Positions 41,247-49,846 of a stretch of 64,000 nt of DNA are shown here, piece by piece. How positions within the stretch are numbered: position 1 is the first letter of the stretch; the number at the start of each line of letters is the position of its first letter. The notes under the pieces were generated by a model that had not been told where the DNA came from, ran no database searches, and saw only the letters and a program-made list of their open reading frames with translations. The DNA comes from Parcubacteria group bacterium Gr01-1014_13 (GTDB taxonomy: Bacteria > Patescibacteria > ABY1 > Magasanikbacterales > GWA2-37-8). Position numbers and translations under genes: made by a program. The stretch lies in assembly GCA_007376295.1 (NCBI GenBank), contig VMGB01000001.1:431345-495344 (forward strand), read 5' to 3'.

Positions 41247-43421
41247 CTAGGCGGTTTCTCTACCCAATATACTATCGAGTTCATTACTGATAGATGCATA
41301 ATCAAACTCATAACCTAAGACATCATAACTCTCCTCTTTGCTTTCATTAGCAATTTTGAATTTACCGATTTTAAAGACCCCATCTTTTTCCACTACTACC
41401 ACATTCGATTTTACCTTGCCATTTTCTACAACAAACAGACCGCGCAAAGGTCCTATTTGCTGTTTTACTGTCTCCTCCCCTTGTTTTTTTAATAAAAGAT
41501 TTAGTTTTCTTTCCGCCTTTTCTATATCTTTGGCAATAGCTACTCCGGCTTCAGCTCGTTTTAACGCTTGTAAATGAGACTCAACTAATTCCTGCTGATC
41601 GCTTTCTAGGGAGACGCTTTTTTCGGATTTTGCCACCACGGTTTTAATAACGCGAGTATTGGTTTTTTCTTTTAAGGCGAACAAAAAATCATCCAATTTT
41701 TCTTCACTCATGTTGCTGGTATCTATAGCTAGAGCCAACTCATCGCCACCGACTTCGCCGGTAATTAAACCGTCTTTAAAACCAAATTTTTTACAAACTT
41801 GCGCCACTTTTTTTCTAAAATCCCGTAATTTTTCCGTAGTCAAATCCCCGGCAGACAATGCCAGTTCATTAAATTTATCCATTTTTTTCTTACCACTAAC
41901 CTTGTCTACATCCTGTAAAATATTTTCGTATTCCAAAAGCTGATCTACTCCCAAATCCAAAACATCCAAACTTACATAGGCGCATTCTGACATAGCCACA
42001 GCTCTTTTGTTAAACTCGCTTTTTGAAGTATAGGCGCGGTCTTTTTCTTCGGAACGCAACATATCGGCCGCCAACTCTACTTCCCGATTCTCGAGGACTT
42101 CTCCTTTTTTAATCTTCTCAGATAAACTACGTGCTATGTTAATGTTGTCTTCGACTTGAGAAATCTCTTTCAGCGTAAACGGCTTTACCGTGTCTAAAAT
42201 ATTCAACTTTTTGACATAAAACGCGATATCCGCCAAATTATTTTTGTCTTCGGTTTTAAATTCGCCTTTGCGCACATCTCTGAGCACGTCTGGATTAAGG
42301 AAAAACTTTTCTCCTTTCTTGATAAAAATTTCAAATTCATTTCCTTCATTATCTGTTATCTTATTACCGTGCTCGCTAATTATTTTTTCTCGTAATTCTT
42401 TTATATTTCCCAGCTCAGCCTCAATACTTTCTTCATTGTACTCCGCGCCATAATTATCCGGATTCTGCCTAGCCATCCTGCTTGTCTGCTGTGAATGATT
42501 TAGGCTTTCCAACTTGTCTTCCATTTTGTCTCCGCCAACTTCCGATAGGCCGTAATTCATTTTAAACCCGCCCTTACCATTAGTTTTCTCGGATTTACCC
42601 TGCAAATCATTTTTAAATTCCTCTAAAATTTTAATTTTATCTTTATCTGTTACTTCTTCAACCATCAAGTCGTCAACTATTTTTTCTATAAATACGGTCA
42701 TTTCTTTATCTATGGCCAAAGACACCTCTTCTAATTTACCGGTATCAATACTGGAATCTTTGGAAATTTTTACTACTTCGATTTTATAATCGCTTTGTAG
42801 GATAGACGCATTTGTGTCTATTTTTTTTATCTCTCTTTCAATGACCCGGCGTTTCTCCGCAATTATTTTATTGGTAACTTGCGGACCGAGAATAACATCA
42901 TTTAAATTTTTAATTGATAAAAAATCAGCGCCCGGCACCAAAAAACTTAAAACTTTATCCCCTTTTTTTAATCCGGTAAATATTTTTCCCCAATTTTGGC
43001 GTTCCAAAACACCGGCCAATTGCTGGCGATTGAACTCTTGGCCTGTTTCCATTTTTTCTACTTCTTGGGCCAACTCAACATCTCTTTCGGCGCGACCGAC
43101 AGTGTCAGGACTAATTTCTGTTTCTTTATCAACTTCTCCCTTATATAATCTTTCGATGGCTGCTTTAAACCGCTCCAAATCTTTGATATTTTCCGGATTC
43201 TTTTTCAACTCCTCGACAATTATATTGTTTATTTCTTCTAACGCAGATTTAAAATCAAGTCCGCTCAGGTCTAACTTGCCTAATATTTCCTGCATATAGG
43301 CCGGGGTTTCACTTAATTTTATTAGGTTTTCAAAACTTGGCCCGGCCTGAGCTTCGGCTTGCTTCTCTTGAGATTTTTGATTTTCTGCAGGCTCCTGGCT
43401 GATTTCTTGATCGGTGTTCAC
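41247..43421 (-). CDS. Large helical protein with a degenerate GGDEF (GGDEL) domain
   Basis: 724 aa, acidic, mostly helical, no membrane segment. Residues ~505-610 resemble a diguanylate cyclase: SECAYVSLDVLDLG at the metal-binding strand and LITGEVGGDELALAID at the active turn, giving GGDEL for GGDEF. The substrate-binding Asp/Asn after the first strand is not obvious, so cyclase activity is uncertain. The N-terminal ~500 residues match nothing I recognise. Two unknown genes and a glycosyltransferase lie upstream on the same strand; 10 bp separate it from the 108-aa gene. Confidence 0.6.
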   Translation of the reverse strand: MNTDQEISQEPAENQKSQEKQAEAQAGPSFENLIKLSETPAYMQEILGKLDLSGLDFKSALEEINNIIVEELKKNPENIKDLERFKAAIERLYKGEVDKETEISPDTVGRAERDVELAQEVEKMETGQEFNRQQLAGVLERQNWGKIFTGLKKGDKVLSFLVPGADFLSIKNLNDVILGPQVTNKIIAEKRRVIEREIKKIDTNASILQSDYKIEVVKISKDSSIDTGKLEEVSLAIDKEMTVFIEKIVDDLMVEEVTDKDKIKILEEFKNDLQGKSEKTNGKGGFKMNYGLSEVGGDKMEDKLESLNHSQQTSRMARQNPDNYGAEYNEESIEAELGNIKELREKIISEHGNKITDNEGNEFEIFIKKGEKFFLNPDVLRDVRKGEFKTEDKNNLADIAFYVKKLNILDTVKPFTLKEISQVEDNINIARSLSEKIKKGEVLENREVELAADMLRSEEKDRAYTSKSEFNKRAVAMSECAYVSLDVLDLGVDQLLEYENILQDVDKVSGKKKMDKFNELALSAGDLTTEKLRDFRKKVAQVCKKFGFKDGLITGEVGGDELALAIDTSNMSEEKLDDFLFALKEKTNTRVIKTVVAKSEKSVSLESDQQELVESHLQALKRAEAGVAIAKDIEKAERKLNLLLKKQGEETVKQQIGPLRGLFVVENGKVKSNVVVVEKDGVFKIGKFKIANESKEESYDVLGYEFDYASISNELDSILGRETA

Positions 43422-43431
43422 ATTATTATAT

Positions 43432-43758
43432 TTAAACTGAATTTATCTTAGATAAAATAATTTCCATCTTTTTATGATCTTCGTCGTTTAATTTTTGTTT
43501 ATACAAACTTATTATTTCTTCATCTGATTTTTTTCTGGCGCGGATAATTTTATTATAAAAATCGTGATCTTCTTTAATTTTTTTATCCAAAATTTTTCCT
43601 TGCCATTTATTAACTTCAGATAAAATTATTTTTAATTTTTTTAATCCGGCAGCGTCTAAATTTTCTGCTTTCGCCAAAATCTCTTCCTTAAATTTTATTT
43701 CAAAAACAAGGATATTTTCCAGTAAATTGTTAATTTCTTTTAAATCATCAACTGACAT
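43432..43758 (-). CDS. Small coiled-coil protein
   Basis: 108 aa, almost entirely Lys/Glu/Ile/Leu heptads (KLKIILSEVNKWQGKILDKK, EEIISLYKQKL). No motif. It sits 3 bp after the glycosyltransferase gene and 10 bp before the GGDEL gene, so the three form an operon and this protein may bridge or regulate its neighbours. Confidence 0.6.
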   Translation of the reverse strand: MSVDDLKEINNLLENILVFEIKFKEEILAKAENLDAAGLKKLKIILSEVNKWQGKILDKKIKEDHDFYNKIIRARKKSDEEIISLYKQKLNDEDHKKMEIILSKINSV

Positions 43759-43761
43759 ATT

Positions 43762-45090
43762 TTACATTAACTGGTAACTCTTGGTTGGGTTTTTTATATG
43801 ATTAAAGACTACTTCTTTAATATTAGATACGCCGAATTGCCGGCCATCTAAAAATCCTGACATGGCCGCTTCGGCTAACCAGCCGCTGTCCAGCCAATCA
43901 AATAGCCATTCATGGGTATATTTCGGATTATTTTGAGAAATACCAGCACCAATGGTTTTTAACCAAGTACGGTTATAAACTTCTTGGGCGCCCAGCGATG
44001 GGGCGGTGATAAGCGGAACACCTAAAGCTGTGTAGAAAACCAATTCACTGGGTTTAGTCCAAAGCACATCGGTGGTTCGCAAAGCTTCATTGAACTGGCG
44101 GAAATAGTCTTCTTTTTCCAGGGCAAAAATAATTTTAATGTTTTTGCCTAATAAATTTTTTAGACCGCACTCTTTAATTTTTTCTTGAAAATATAAATAA
44201 ACATCATTGCGCGAACCGGCCACTAAATTTAAATGCAGATCTCCTTGCAAAAGACGTTTTTTTAGACCGACCAAAATATCATGGGCCATTGTTTTTTGGG
44301 CGCCAGCTCCACCGACGGCAAAGGTAATAGTAAGTGGGTGGGTTCCGTGTGTTTTATTGCTATCTGTTTTCAAAAACCGAGCTACAGTGTCGGCATACTT
44401 TTGTCTATATCTTTTCAGAGGATCAAGATTGTGAATTCTGCCCAATAAATCAGCTTTCAAAACATGCAGATCAGAACTACCCAAATTTTCTTCTGGCAAA
44501 GGAAACCCTGTGAGAAAAATATTTTTTTCTTTTACGCCATAAAGCTTTAATCTGTCCACTACCCGCCGGCAAGGCGCCAAATATTTTATCCGGCTTTTTT
44601 GAGGATTAATCGGGACCCAAGTGCGGCTAATATCGGCATCGCACAAAACCAGATAAATATCGTTTTTAAATTTATGCTCTTCGGCCATAAAAGCCGTAAC
44701 AAAAAAGGTAGTGATAAGGGGGATGTCTTTCGTATTGAGATACTTTATCAAATCTTCTCCCCAACCTTTTTTCATGAACGAATACATTTGCTTGAGTTGC
44801 AAATTTGGAGCTGACAAATCCCGGCGCGGATAAAAATCTTTTATGCTCTGTAATTTGTCGTACAGATTAAACAAAAATTGGCCAATCAAAGGAACGCTAA
44901 TAAGCCGGGAAACAAACCCATAAAAAACTTCTGAATCATGCCAAATTCGATAATCTTTTTGAGGAATACCTTGATAGTTATTAGCGCTAATTACTTTACC
45001 TGTAGGAGAAAGATGACGCAAAGGATAAGCTGCGCGCTGGTGGCCATATCCCATATCCACGGCCACTATCCAAGCTTGTTTCTCGGTCAT
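43762..45090 (-). CDS. GT-B fold glycosyltransferase (MGDG-synthase/MurG-like)
   Basis: 442 aa. The N-terminal MGYGHQRAAYPL matches the glycine/His loop of diacylglycerol glycosyltransferases (GGGHxxAA type). The C-terminal half has FAVGGAGAQKTMA, and TTDVLWTKPSELVFYTALGVP, the sugar-nucleotide-binding region of GT28 enzymes. It could make a glycolipid or modify a cell-surface polymer. The exact donor and acceptor are unknown. It is followed closely by two unknown genes and preceded by an FkbM methyltransferase. Confidence 0.6.
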   Translation of the reverse strand: MTEKQAWIVAVDMGYGHQRAAYPLRHLSPTGKVISANNYQGIPQKDYRIWHDSEVFYGFVSRLISVPLIGQFLFNLYDKLQSIKDFYPRRDLSAPNLQLKQMYSFMKKGWGEDLIKYLNTKDIPLITTFFVTAFMAEEHKFKNDIYLVLCDADISRTWVPINPQKSRIKYLAPCRRVVDRLKLYGVKEKNIFLTGFPLPEENLGSSDLHVLKADLLGRIHNLDPLKRYRQKYADTVARFLKTDSNKTHGTHPLTITFAVGGAGAQKTMAHDILVGLKKRLLQGDLHLNLVAGSRNDVYLYFQEKIKECGLKNLLGKNIKIIFALEKEDYFRQFNEALRTTDVLWTKPSELVFYTALGVPLITAPSLGAQEVYNRTWLKTIGAGISQNNPKYTHEWLFDWLDSGWLAEAAMSGFLDGRQFGVSNIKEVVFNHIKNPTKSYQLM

Positions 45091-45105
45091 AATTTATTAA
45101 CCCCC

Positions 45106-45816
45106 TTAAAATTTAGATCTTTTGTTGTTTGCCCAAATAAAACCCATGGTCTTATCAAAATGAGACGGAAACACTTGTACGCCAAAACCGTTGGCTCTTA
45201 ATTTTTCTTCCAATTCTTCTTTGCTTTTTTCTCTACTTATATGATACTCCAAAATTACATAATTTACCATCGCAAAATCATCAGCAGACATGCCATTAAA
45301 CAGTTCGTATTCCCCTCCTTCAATATCCATTTTTAATAAAGAAATCTTTTTAAGCTTATTCTGCTTGCAAAAATCGGCAAAAGAAAAAGTTTGAACAGTA
45401 ATTGTTTTTTCTGTCCTATCTTCATCCCTGAAACTTGGTCCGGCCAAGTAATGATTGTGGCTATCTGCGGATAAAATTAATTGCCTTTCTTCAGTTTGTG
45501 AAGCTATTGCGCCGGAAACAACTTTTATTCCTAAAATTTTATTTTCAGCCAAATGCTGCTTGAATAAATTTAAATTATCCGGTTCCGGCTCAATAGCATA
45601 GATTTTTACTTTTTTATTCAACGACCGGCAGTACATGCTGAAAAATCCGGCATGCGCGCCTACGTCTATTATAGGGTGCTTAGCATTTTTGATAACATCG
45701 TCGGCCGACCGATATTCTTTTAATTTAAAAATTTCGTTATATACGCTCTGATCCGCCTCGTCGCGCAGATAAACATGCCAATCGTACCCGTTTAATTTTA
45801 AATTTATCTTCTGCAT
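45106..45816 (-). CDS. FkbM-family methyltransferase
   Basis: 236 aa SAM-dependent methyltransferase. Motif I is IIDVGAHAGFFSMYC, followed by IYAIEPEPDNLNLFKQH and the family-typical LLKMDIEGGEYELF. FkbM enzymes O-methylate sugars or polyketides; next to a glycosyltransferase, a surface glycan is the likely target. 15 bp before the glycosyltransferase gene. Confidence 0.88.
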   Translation of the reverse strand: MQKINLKLNGYDWHVYLRDEADQSVYNEIFKLKEYRSADDVIKNAKHPIIDVGAHAGFFSMYCRSLNKKVKIYAIEPEPDNLNLFKQHLAENKILGIKVVSGAIASQTEERQLILSADSHNHYLAGPSFRDEDRTEKTITVQTFSFADFCKQNKLKKISLLKMDIEGGEYELFNGMSADDFAMVNYVILEYHISREKSKEELEEKLRANGFGVQVFPSHFDKTMGFIWANNKRSKF

Positions 45817-45861
45817 ACCCCAGTATTTTAGCTTAAAAAACGAGAATATACAACAAAAATA

Positions 45862-45890
45862 TTGACAAAAGATAAAAACTGTACTATCCT
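45862..45890 (+). promoter_or_regulatory. Promoter of the 6S-like RNA
   Basis: TTGACA (45862-45867), 17 bp, TATCCT (45885-45890). Transcription would start about 45897, at the base of the closing stem. Confidence 0.8.
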
Positions 45891-45896
45891 TAATTC

Positions 45897-46048
45897 TGCC
45901 CTTCGGAAGAATAATCTGCGTGTCAATCTCGTAGTGAGAAGTCCTTTGTTTACTGCGGTTTCACCCCACCGCACCCGTGACGGAGCAACAAAGACGACCA
46001 CTCCTGCAGATATAGGCGCCAACTATTTTCCCGAAGGGCGCTTTTTTT
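45897..46048 (+). ncRNA. Rod-shaped RNA, 6S-like (ssrS candidate)
   Basis: The two ends pair perfectly (GCCCTTCGG 45898-45906 with CCGAAGGGC 46031-46039). Inside, ATCTGC/GCAGAT, AGTG/CACT, GTC-CTTTGTT/AACAAAG-AC and a terminal TGCGGT/ACCGCA hairpin stack into one long rod with unpaired internal regions. It ends in seven T. Length (~150 nt), closing stem and central bubble fit 6S RNA, which mimics an open promoter and binds the RpoD holoenzyme. No diagnostic 6S sequence block is present, so the call is structural. Confidence 0.55.
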
Positions 46049-46051
46049 ACA

Positions 46052-46090
46052 AAAAAATTAGATCGGGCCGCAGTTGTGGCCCGATCTTTT
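46052..46090. terminator. Bidirectional terminator between the 6S-like RNA and clpP-like gene
   Basis: GATCGGGCC/GGCCCGATC, 8-nt loop (46061-46086), with T tracts on both strands. It ends the leftward ClpP-like gene and backs up the 6S-like RNA terminator. Confidence 0.85.
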
Positions 46091-46100
46091 ATTTTACAAC

Positions 46101-46628
46101 TCAGACAATTTCGTCAATGAGACCAAATTTGAGCGCTTCTTCAGCAAGCAAATCATGATCTTCTTTGCAAAGAGCAATTATCTCTCCTCGCGACTTCTTT
46201 GTCCTTTTCTCTAATATAGAAAACAGGTTTGCCTGAGTTTCTCGCATCTCTGCCATGATCTTTTCCCATTCTTTAGCATCATCAATTTGACTGATCCTCA
46301 CGTCAAAAATATTGTCATGAATCAAAACCAATGAACCTCGCATGCATTCTCGCCGATCGCATGCTTGAAGAATAGTGACGGCCGCTGAACGAGCGGCGCC
46401 GATAACAGTGCCGGTCTTTTCGCCGGGATAAAGGCGTAAAAGATCATATATAGCGAAACTTGCTCTTGTATTACCGCCATTGCTGGTAATCTTGATTGAG
46501 ATTGGCGGATTGTCTTTCGTAGCCAACCTCATTATGCACTCCCGTACATAAATAAACATATCTTCATTGACTTCTCCTTGTAAGTCAATGATATTTTTTT
46601 CTAAAAGTTCCAGCTTCAGCATTTCCAT
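46101..46628 (-). CDS. ClpP-like serine protease, paralogue 1
   Basis: 175 aa. ClpP/crotonase fold with NPPISIKITSNGGNTRASFAI (oxyanion region), the nucleophile in GAARSAAVTIL (GxARS in place of GxAASMG) and the His in LVLIHDNIF. An Asp late in the chain could complete the triad. It lacks the usual N-terminal axial-loop sequence and the canonical MxHQP, so it is a divergent ClpP whose partner ATPase is not in the window. It has its own promoter and terminator. Confidence 0.75.
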   Translation of the reverse strand: MEMLKLELLEKNIIDLQGEVNEDMFIYVRECIMRLATKDNPPISIKITSNGGNTRASFAIYDLLRLYPGEKTGTVIGAARSAAVTILQACDRRECMRGSLVLIHDNIFDVRISQIDDAKEWEKIMAEMRETQANLFSILEKRTKKSRGEIIALCKEDHDLLAEEALKFGLIDEIV

Positions 46629-46688
46629 TGCATCGCTCCTTACTGCTACCTAGTAACAGGTTGATGACTTCTGAGGCCATAACAAAAA

Positions 46689-46717
46689 ATACTATCATAA
46701 TCAGATAGCTTTGTCAA
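46689..46717 (-). promoter_or_regulatory. Promoter of ClpP-like paralogue 1
   Basis: TTGACA (46717-46712), 17 bp, TAGTAT (46694-46689) on the minus strand. Confidence 0.8.
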
Positions 46718-46765
46718 GATAACTGTCGTCGTTCAGCTTTTAAAAACCATCATTTATGGATTTTT

Positions 46766-46805
46766 TAAAAAAAATATGATCGTCCCGCAGACGCAGGCCG
46801 ACCAT
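46766..46805 (-). terminator. Terminator of ClpP-like paralogue 2
   Basis: ATGGTCG/CGATCAT stem with an inner loop, then TATTTTTTTT on the minus strand. Confidence 0.8.
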
Positions 46806-46813
46806 TCTATTTT

Positions 46814-47350
46814 TCAGATAATCTTATCAATCAGACCGAAGTCTAACGCTTCCTGTGCGGTGATATCCTTGGCTTTGTCACAAAGGGAAATGATAGATTT
46901 TAACGGTCTCTTTGTTCTCTTTTTCAAAATTCGGTAGATCTTTTTTTGTTCTTTATCCAGCTGATCCACAAATTTTTTCAACTTCTCATCGTTCCTTATT
47001 TTATCCAGACTAACTCGCTCACTTACATAATGCAAAAGAGAGTATGAATGCTCTGTAGATTCTCGTTTGTCACAAGCTTGTAGAATTATCATGGCAATTG
47101 AACGAGCAAAGCCGACTATTCTTCCTGTGGTTTTTCCCGAATACAAACGAATGAGGTCATAAATTAACAGACCACAATCTACATCACCGCCAGGACTGGT
47201 GATATTAATTTGGATTGGTGGGTTCTCTTTTAAACTCAACAATTCCAAACACCGATAAACATAAAGGAATGTCTTCTCTTCTATTTCTCCTTCTAAATAG
47301 ATGATTCCTTTTTCCAAAAAAGCGATCTGCATGTCTGTCAAATCAGCCAT
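46814..47350 (-). CDS. ClpP-like serine protease, paralogue 2
   Basis: 178 aa, same plan as the neighbour: NPPIQINITSPGGDVDCGLLI, nucleophile in GFARSIAMIIL, His in YSLLHYVSE, and the shared end AQEALDFGLIDKII. The two start and end alike (LEKGIIYLEGEIEE versus LEKNIIDLQGEVNE) and clearly arose by duplication. Each has its own terminator, and the downstream copy has its own promoter, so they can be made in different amounts. They might form a mixed ring, as paired ClpPs do in some bacteria. Confidence 0.75.
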   Translation of the reverse strand: MADLTDMQIAFLEKGIIYLEGEIEEKTFLYVYRCLELLSLKENPPIQINITSPGGDVDCGLLIYDLIRLYSGKTTGRIVGFARSIAMIILQACDKRESTEHSYSLLHYVSERVSLDKIRNDEKLKKFVDQLDKEQKKIYRILKKRTKRPLKSIISLCDKAKDITAQEALDFGLIDKII

Positions 47351-47372
47351 CGCATTTTTTCCTTTCCTTTCG

Positions 47373-47443
47373 TTCCGGGGCTTGGATTCGAACCAAAATA
47401 ACTTCCTTCAAAGGGAAGTGTCCTGCCGTTAGACGACCCCGGA
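47373..47443 (-). tRNA. tRNA-Gln (TTG)
   Basis: Acceptor TCCGGGG/CCCCGGA with the U1-A72 pair typical of tRNA-Gln, D-arm GTCT/GGAC, anticodon stem CTTCC/GGAAG with loop CTTTGAA (TTG), T-loop TTCGAAT, A73. CCA is not encoded. The first 15 bases overlap the end of the adjacent HTH gene. Confidence 0.9.
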
Positions 47444-48133
47444 GTTTACTTTATTTGAAAATACATTGCTTAAGCCCTCTGCCCACCCCATAATTTGTCT
47501 GTTTAAATTTGTACTATTTCTAACTCTTATCCGCAATAATCCGTGATAATTTTGACCTTTATTTTTTCTATAACTATTTCCTTTATCTTTTTTAAACCTA
47601 ACTCTTTCAAAATTATTTAAACCAACACCTATCGTTTTACTCCAAAAAAGCTTCGCTAATTCCGGATTACAATTCTCGTGAGTATATATCTCAAAGTATA
47701 TCTGGTTTGATTTAATTTTACAAATTTCAATTAACCATTTATAGAAAAACCTTATCATTTTTGAATCGCTATTAGAAAAAATTACCGGTTCGGAAATATT
47801 GCCCTCTTTTTGCTTACTTCCTTCCGCCCAATATAGCGCAACACCCGCCATCCAAAAAACATTCTTATCTAAACCTTTTACTTCAGCCAATGATTTTCTT
47901 CTAATACCTTTACACAAAGCTATACGTTGATCTTTTACTTTTTTAGCCCCTCTTAAAGCAGCTTCTAATTTTTTTTGAGTTAATCTCTGTAATTGAGGCA
48001 CTGATAAATTAACTTCTTTAAACCATAAAGAAAGTGTAGCTTTTGCGACGGGTACTAACGCTAAGATTTCAGAGTAGGAAAAACCATTTTTTCTTAACTC
48101 AATAGCTTTTTCTTTTAAACCTGGCTTTGACAT
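47429..48133 (-). CDS. HTH protein with LAGLIDADG-like domain
   Basis: 234 aa from ATG 48133 (ten codons inside a longer frame). The N-terminus is a helix-turn-helix (YSEILALVPVAKATLSLWF). The middle GVALYWAEGSKQKEG and later VIFSNSDSKMIRFFYKWL resemble the helices of LAGLIDADG homing endonucleases, and similar HTH-plus-WAEG proteins are scattered in small genomes. Its end overlaps tRNA-Gln by 15 bp, as expected for a gene that settled beside a tRNA. A perfect palindrome directly before its start may be its operator. Confidence 0.55.
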   Translation of the reverse strand: MSKPGLKEKAIELRKNGFSYSEILALVPVAKATLSLWFKEVNLSVPQLQRLTQKKLEAALRGAKKVKDQRIALCKGIRRKSLAEVKGLDKNVFWMAGVALYWAEGSKQKEGNISEPVIFSNSDSKMIRFFYKWLIEICKIKSNQIYFEIYTHENCNPELAKLFWSKTIGVGLNNFERVRFKKDKGNSYRKNKGQNYHGLLRIRVRNSTNLNRQIMGWAEGLSNVFSNKVNSGVV

Positions 48134-48136
48134 ATA

Positions 48137-48158
48137 AACCACGATTAATATCGTGGTT
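48137..48158. repeat. Perfect palindrome before the HTH gene
   Basis: AACCACGAT-TAAT-ATCGTGGTT, 9-bp arms and a 4-nt centre, 3 bp before the ATG at 48133. It may be bound by the HTH protein itself or fold over the ribosome site. Confidence 0.6.
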
Positions 48159-48196
48159 ATCATATCACCCTAGTTCAATTATGTAAAGTACTCCTT

Positions 48197-49105
48197 CTAC
48201 GTCTTCAATTGCTTGCGCATCGCCAAACCACTAGACAAAAGAGTGAGAAGCAATACTGCCAGAGCTTGTACTCCAAACAGCACCAGCATATTAGAATAGA
48301 AGTAATTTGTCAAGGAAAATCCATTGGGCAAAACCACTGCCAGATATGGATCTATCCATCTTAATCCCAAGAAAACAATGGCCATCGTAAACGCCATACT
48401 AAGAACTGTAAACACCAATGACTCAACAAAATATGGACCGCGAATAAACCAATTGCTGGCCCCCACCAGTCTTTTAATGTTTATCTCCATTCGCTGAGTA
48501 TTTATAGCTACACGAATAGTGTTGAAAATAATCAGGAAAGAAATGAGGGCAAATAGAACGGTGAGGCCAAAACCTATCCTCTCGATACGATTAGTAATAT
48601 TTTGCAGCCTCTCAATGGCGTCTTCATGATTATCAAAACTCTTGGCTTCAATTAAATTTTCATACTCCGGCACATTTAGGGCGTCAATTATTTTTTTATA
48701 ATCTTTTGGCTCTCTAGTTTTTACAATCATTGTCGGACCAAACGGATTTTTACCCAATTCATCTAAAGCATCGAGCGCTTCTTTTTGCAGCTTGTGTTGT
48801 TCACGAAACGCGGCCAACACTTGTTCTTTTGATTGTAATTTTATATCGGTCACTTCGGGGAACATGGCTACATACGACTTAATTTCGTTAACATTTTTAT
48901 CTGTTGCTTCCGGCACAAAATAAATACTGATATCTATTTGTTTTTTTACCGCTTCCACCGCGGCGTTGGTAAGGACATCAAGTGACCACAAAGTATTTAC
49001 AGACAGCAACATCAAAACTAAAATAAAAACCGTCATGAATGACAAACTGAAATTTCTGGCCAAATCCTGAAAAGCAAATTTTATTATTCTTAACAAAGAT
49101 TGCAT
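48197..49105 (-). CDS. ftsX: Cell-division protein FtsX
   Basis: 302 aa with the FtsX layout: N-terminal membrane helix (~20-42), a large external domain (~45-170), then three membrane helices in the C-terminal half with the MacB/FtsX-type region RMEINIKRLVGASNWFIRGPY. With FtsE it forms a complex that activates peptidoglycan hydrolases at division. It starts 1 bp after ftsE. Confidence 0.93.
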   Translation of the reverse strand: MQSLLRIIKFAFQDLARNFSLSFMTVFILVLMLLSVNTLWSLDVLTNAAVEAVKKQIDISIYFVPEATDKNVNEIKSYVAMFPEVTDIKLQSKEQVLAAFREQHKLQKEALDALDELGKNPFGPTMIVKTREPKDYKKIIDALNVPEYENLIEAKSFDNHEDAIERLQNITNRIERIGFGLTVLFALISFLIIFNTIRVAINTQRMEINIKRLVGASNWFIRGPYFVESLVFTVLSMAFTMAIVFLGLRWIDPYLAVVLPNGFSLTNYFYSNMLVLFGVQALAVLLLTLLSSGLAMRKQLKT

Positions 49106-49106
49106 A

Positions 49107-49787
49107 TTATAGCTTGTATTTACCTTCGTTTTCGTCGTTTACTATCTCTCCGCCATGTAAAGTAATAACGCGGCGACGCAGATGATTGACGATCTCGCGG
49201 TTGTGAGTCACCAGAATAATAGTCGTGCCGAATTCATTTATTTTTTTTAAAATATCTACAATCTCCGCGGCATTAATCGAATCCAAATTGCCAGTCGGCT
49301 CATCAGCTACGATAATTTTTGGACGGTGCACGAGCGATCTGGCAATAGCGGTTCTTTGTTGTTCACCGCCGGACAATTGAAACGGATAACTATCGGCTTT
49401 GTGCGCTAAATTTACAATTTCTAAAACTTGCGGCACTACTTGATGAATACGATGTCTTTGTTCCCCAGCCACTTCTAAGGCGAAAGCAATATTTTCATAA
49501 ACTGTTCTCTTTGGTAATAATTTAAAATCTTGAAATACAACACCTATCTGCCGACGCAGATATGGCACATCGTTGGGATCAATATTGGAAATATCCCAGC
49601 CACCAATTTCTATAGTTCCTTTATTCGGCCGCTCTTCGGCAATAAGCATTTTGACTAAGGTTGTTTTGCCTGTGCCGCTCTGACCGACAATAGACACAAA
49701 TTCACCCGCACCGATATGCAGATTTAAATGACGCAAGGCCGGGGTTCCAGTAGGATAAATTTTCGTAACGCCGGTTATTTTTATCAT
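49107..49787 (-). CDS. ftsE: Cell-division ATPase FtsE
   Basis: 226 aa ABC ATPase. Walker A GQSGTGKTTLVKML, Q-loop VFQDFKLLPKRTVYEN, signature LSGGEQQRTAIARSL, Walker B IIVADEPTGNLD, His in TH. The KLLP.RTVYEN sequence after the Q-loop is typical of FtsE. Paired with ftsX on the same strand. Confidence 0.95.
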   Translation of the reverse strand: MIKITGVTKIYPTGTPALRHLNLHIGAGEFVSIVGQSGTGKTTLVKMLIAEERPNKGTIEIGGWDISNIDPNDVPYLRRQIGVVFQDFKLLPKRTVYENIAFALEVAGEQRHRIHQVVPQVLEIVNLAHKADSYPFQLSGGEQQRTAIARSLVHRPKIIVADEPTGNLDSINAAEIVDILKKINEFGTTIILVTHNREIVNHLRRRVITLHGGEIVNDENEGKYKL

Positions 49788-49846
49788 ATTTCCTTATCTA
49801 CAGTTACCAATTCATTATAGCACAGATTAAAATGGCTAGACAATGT

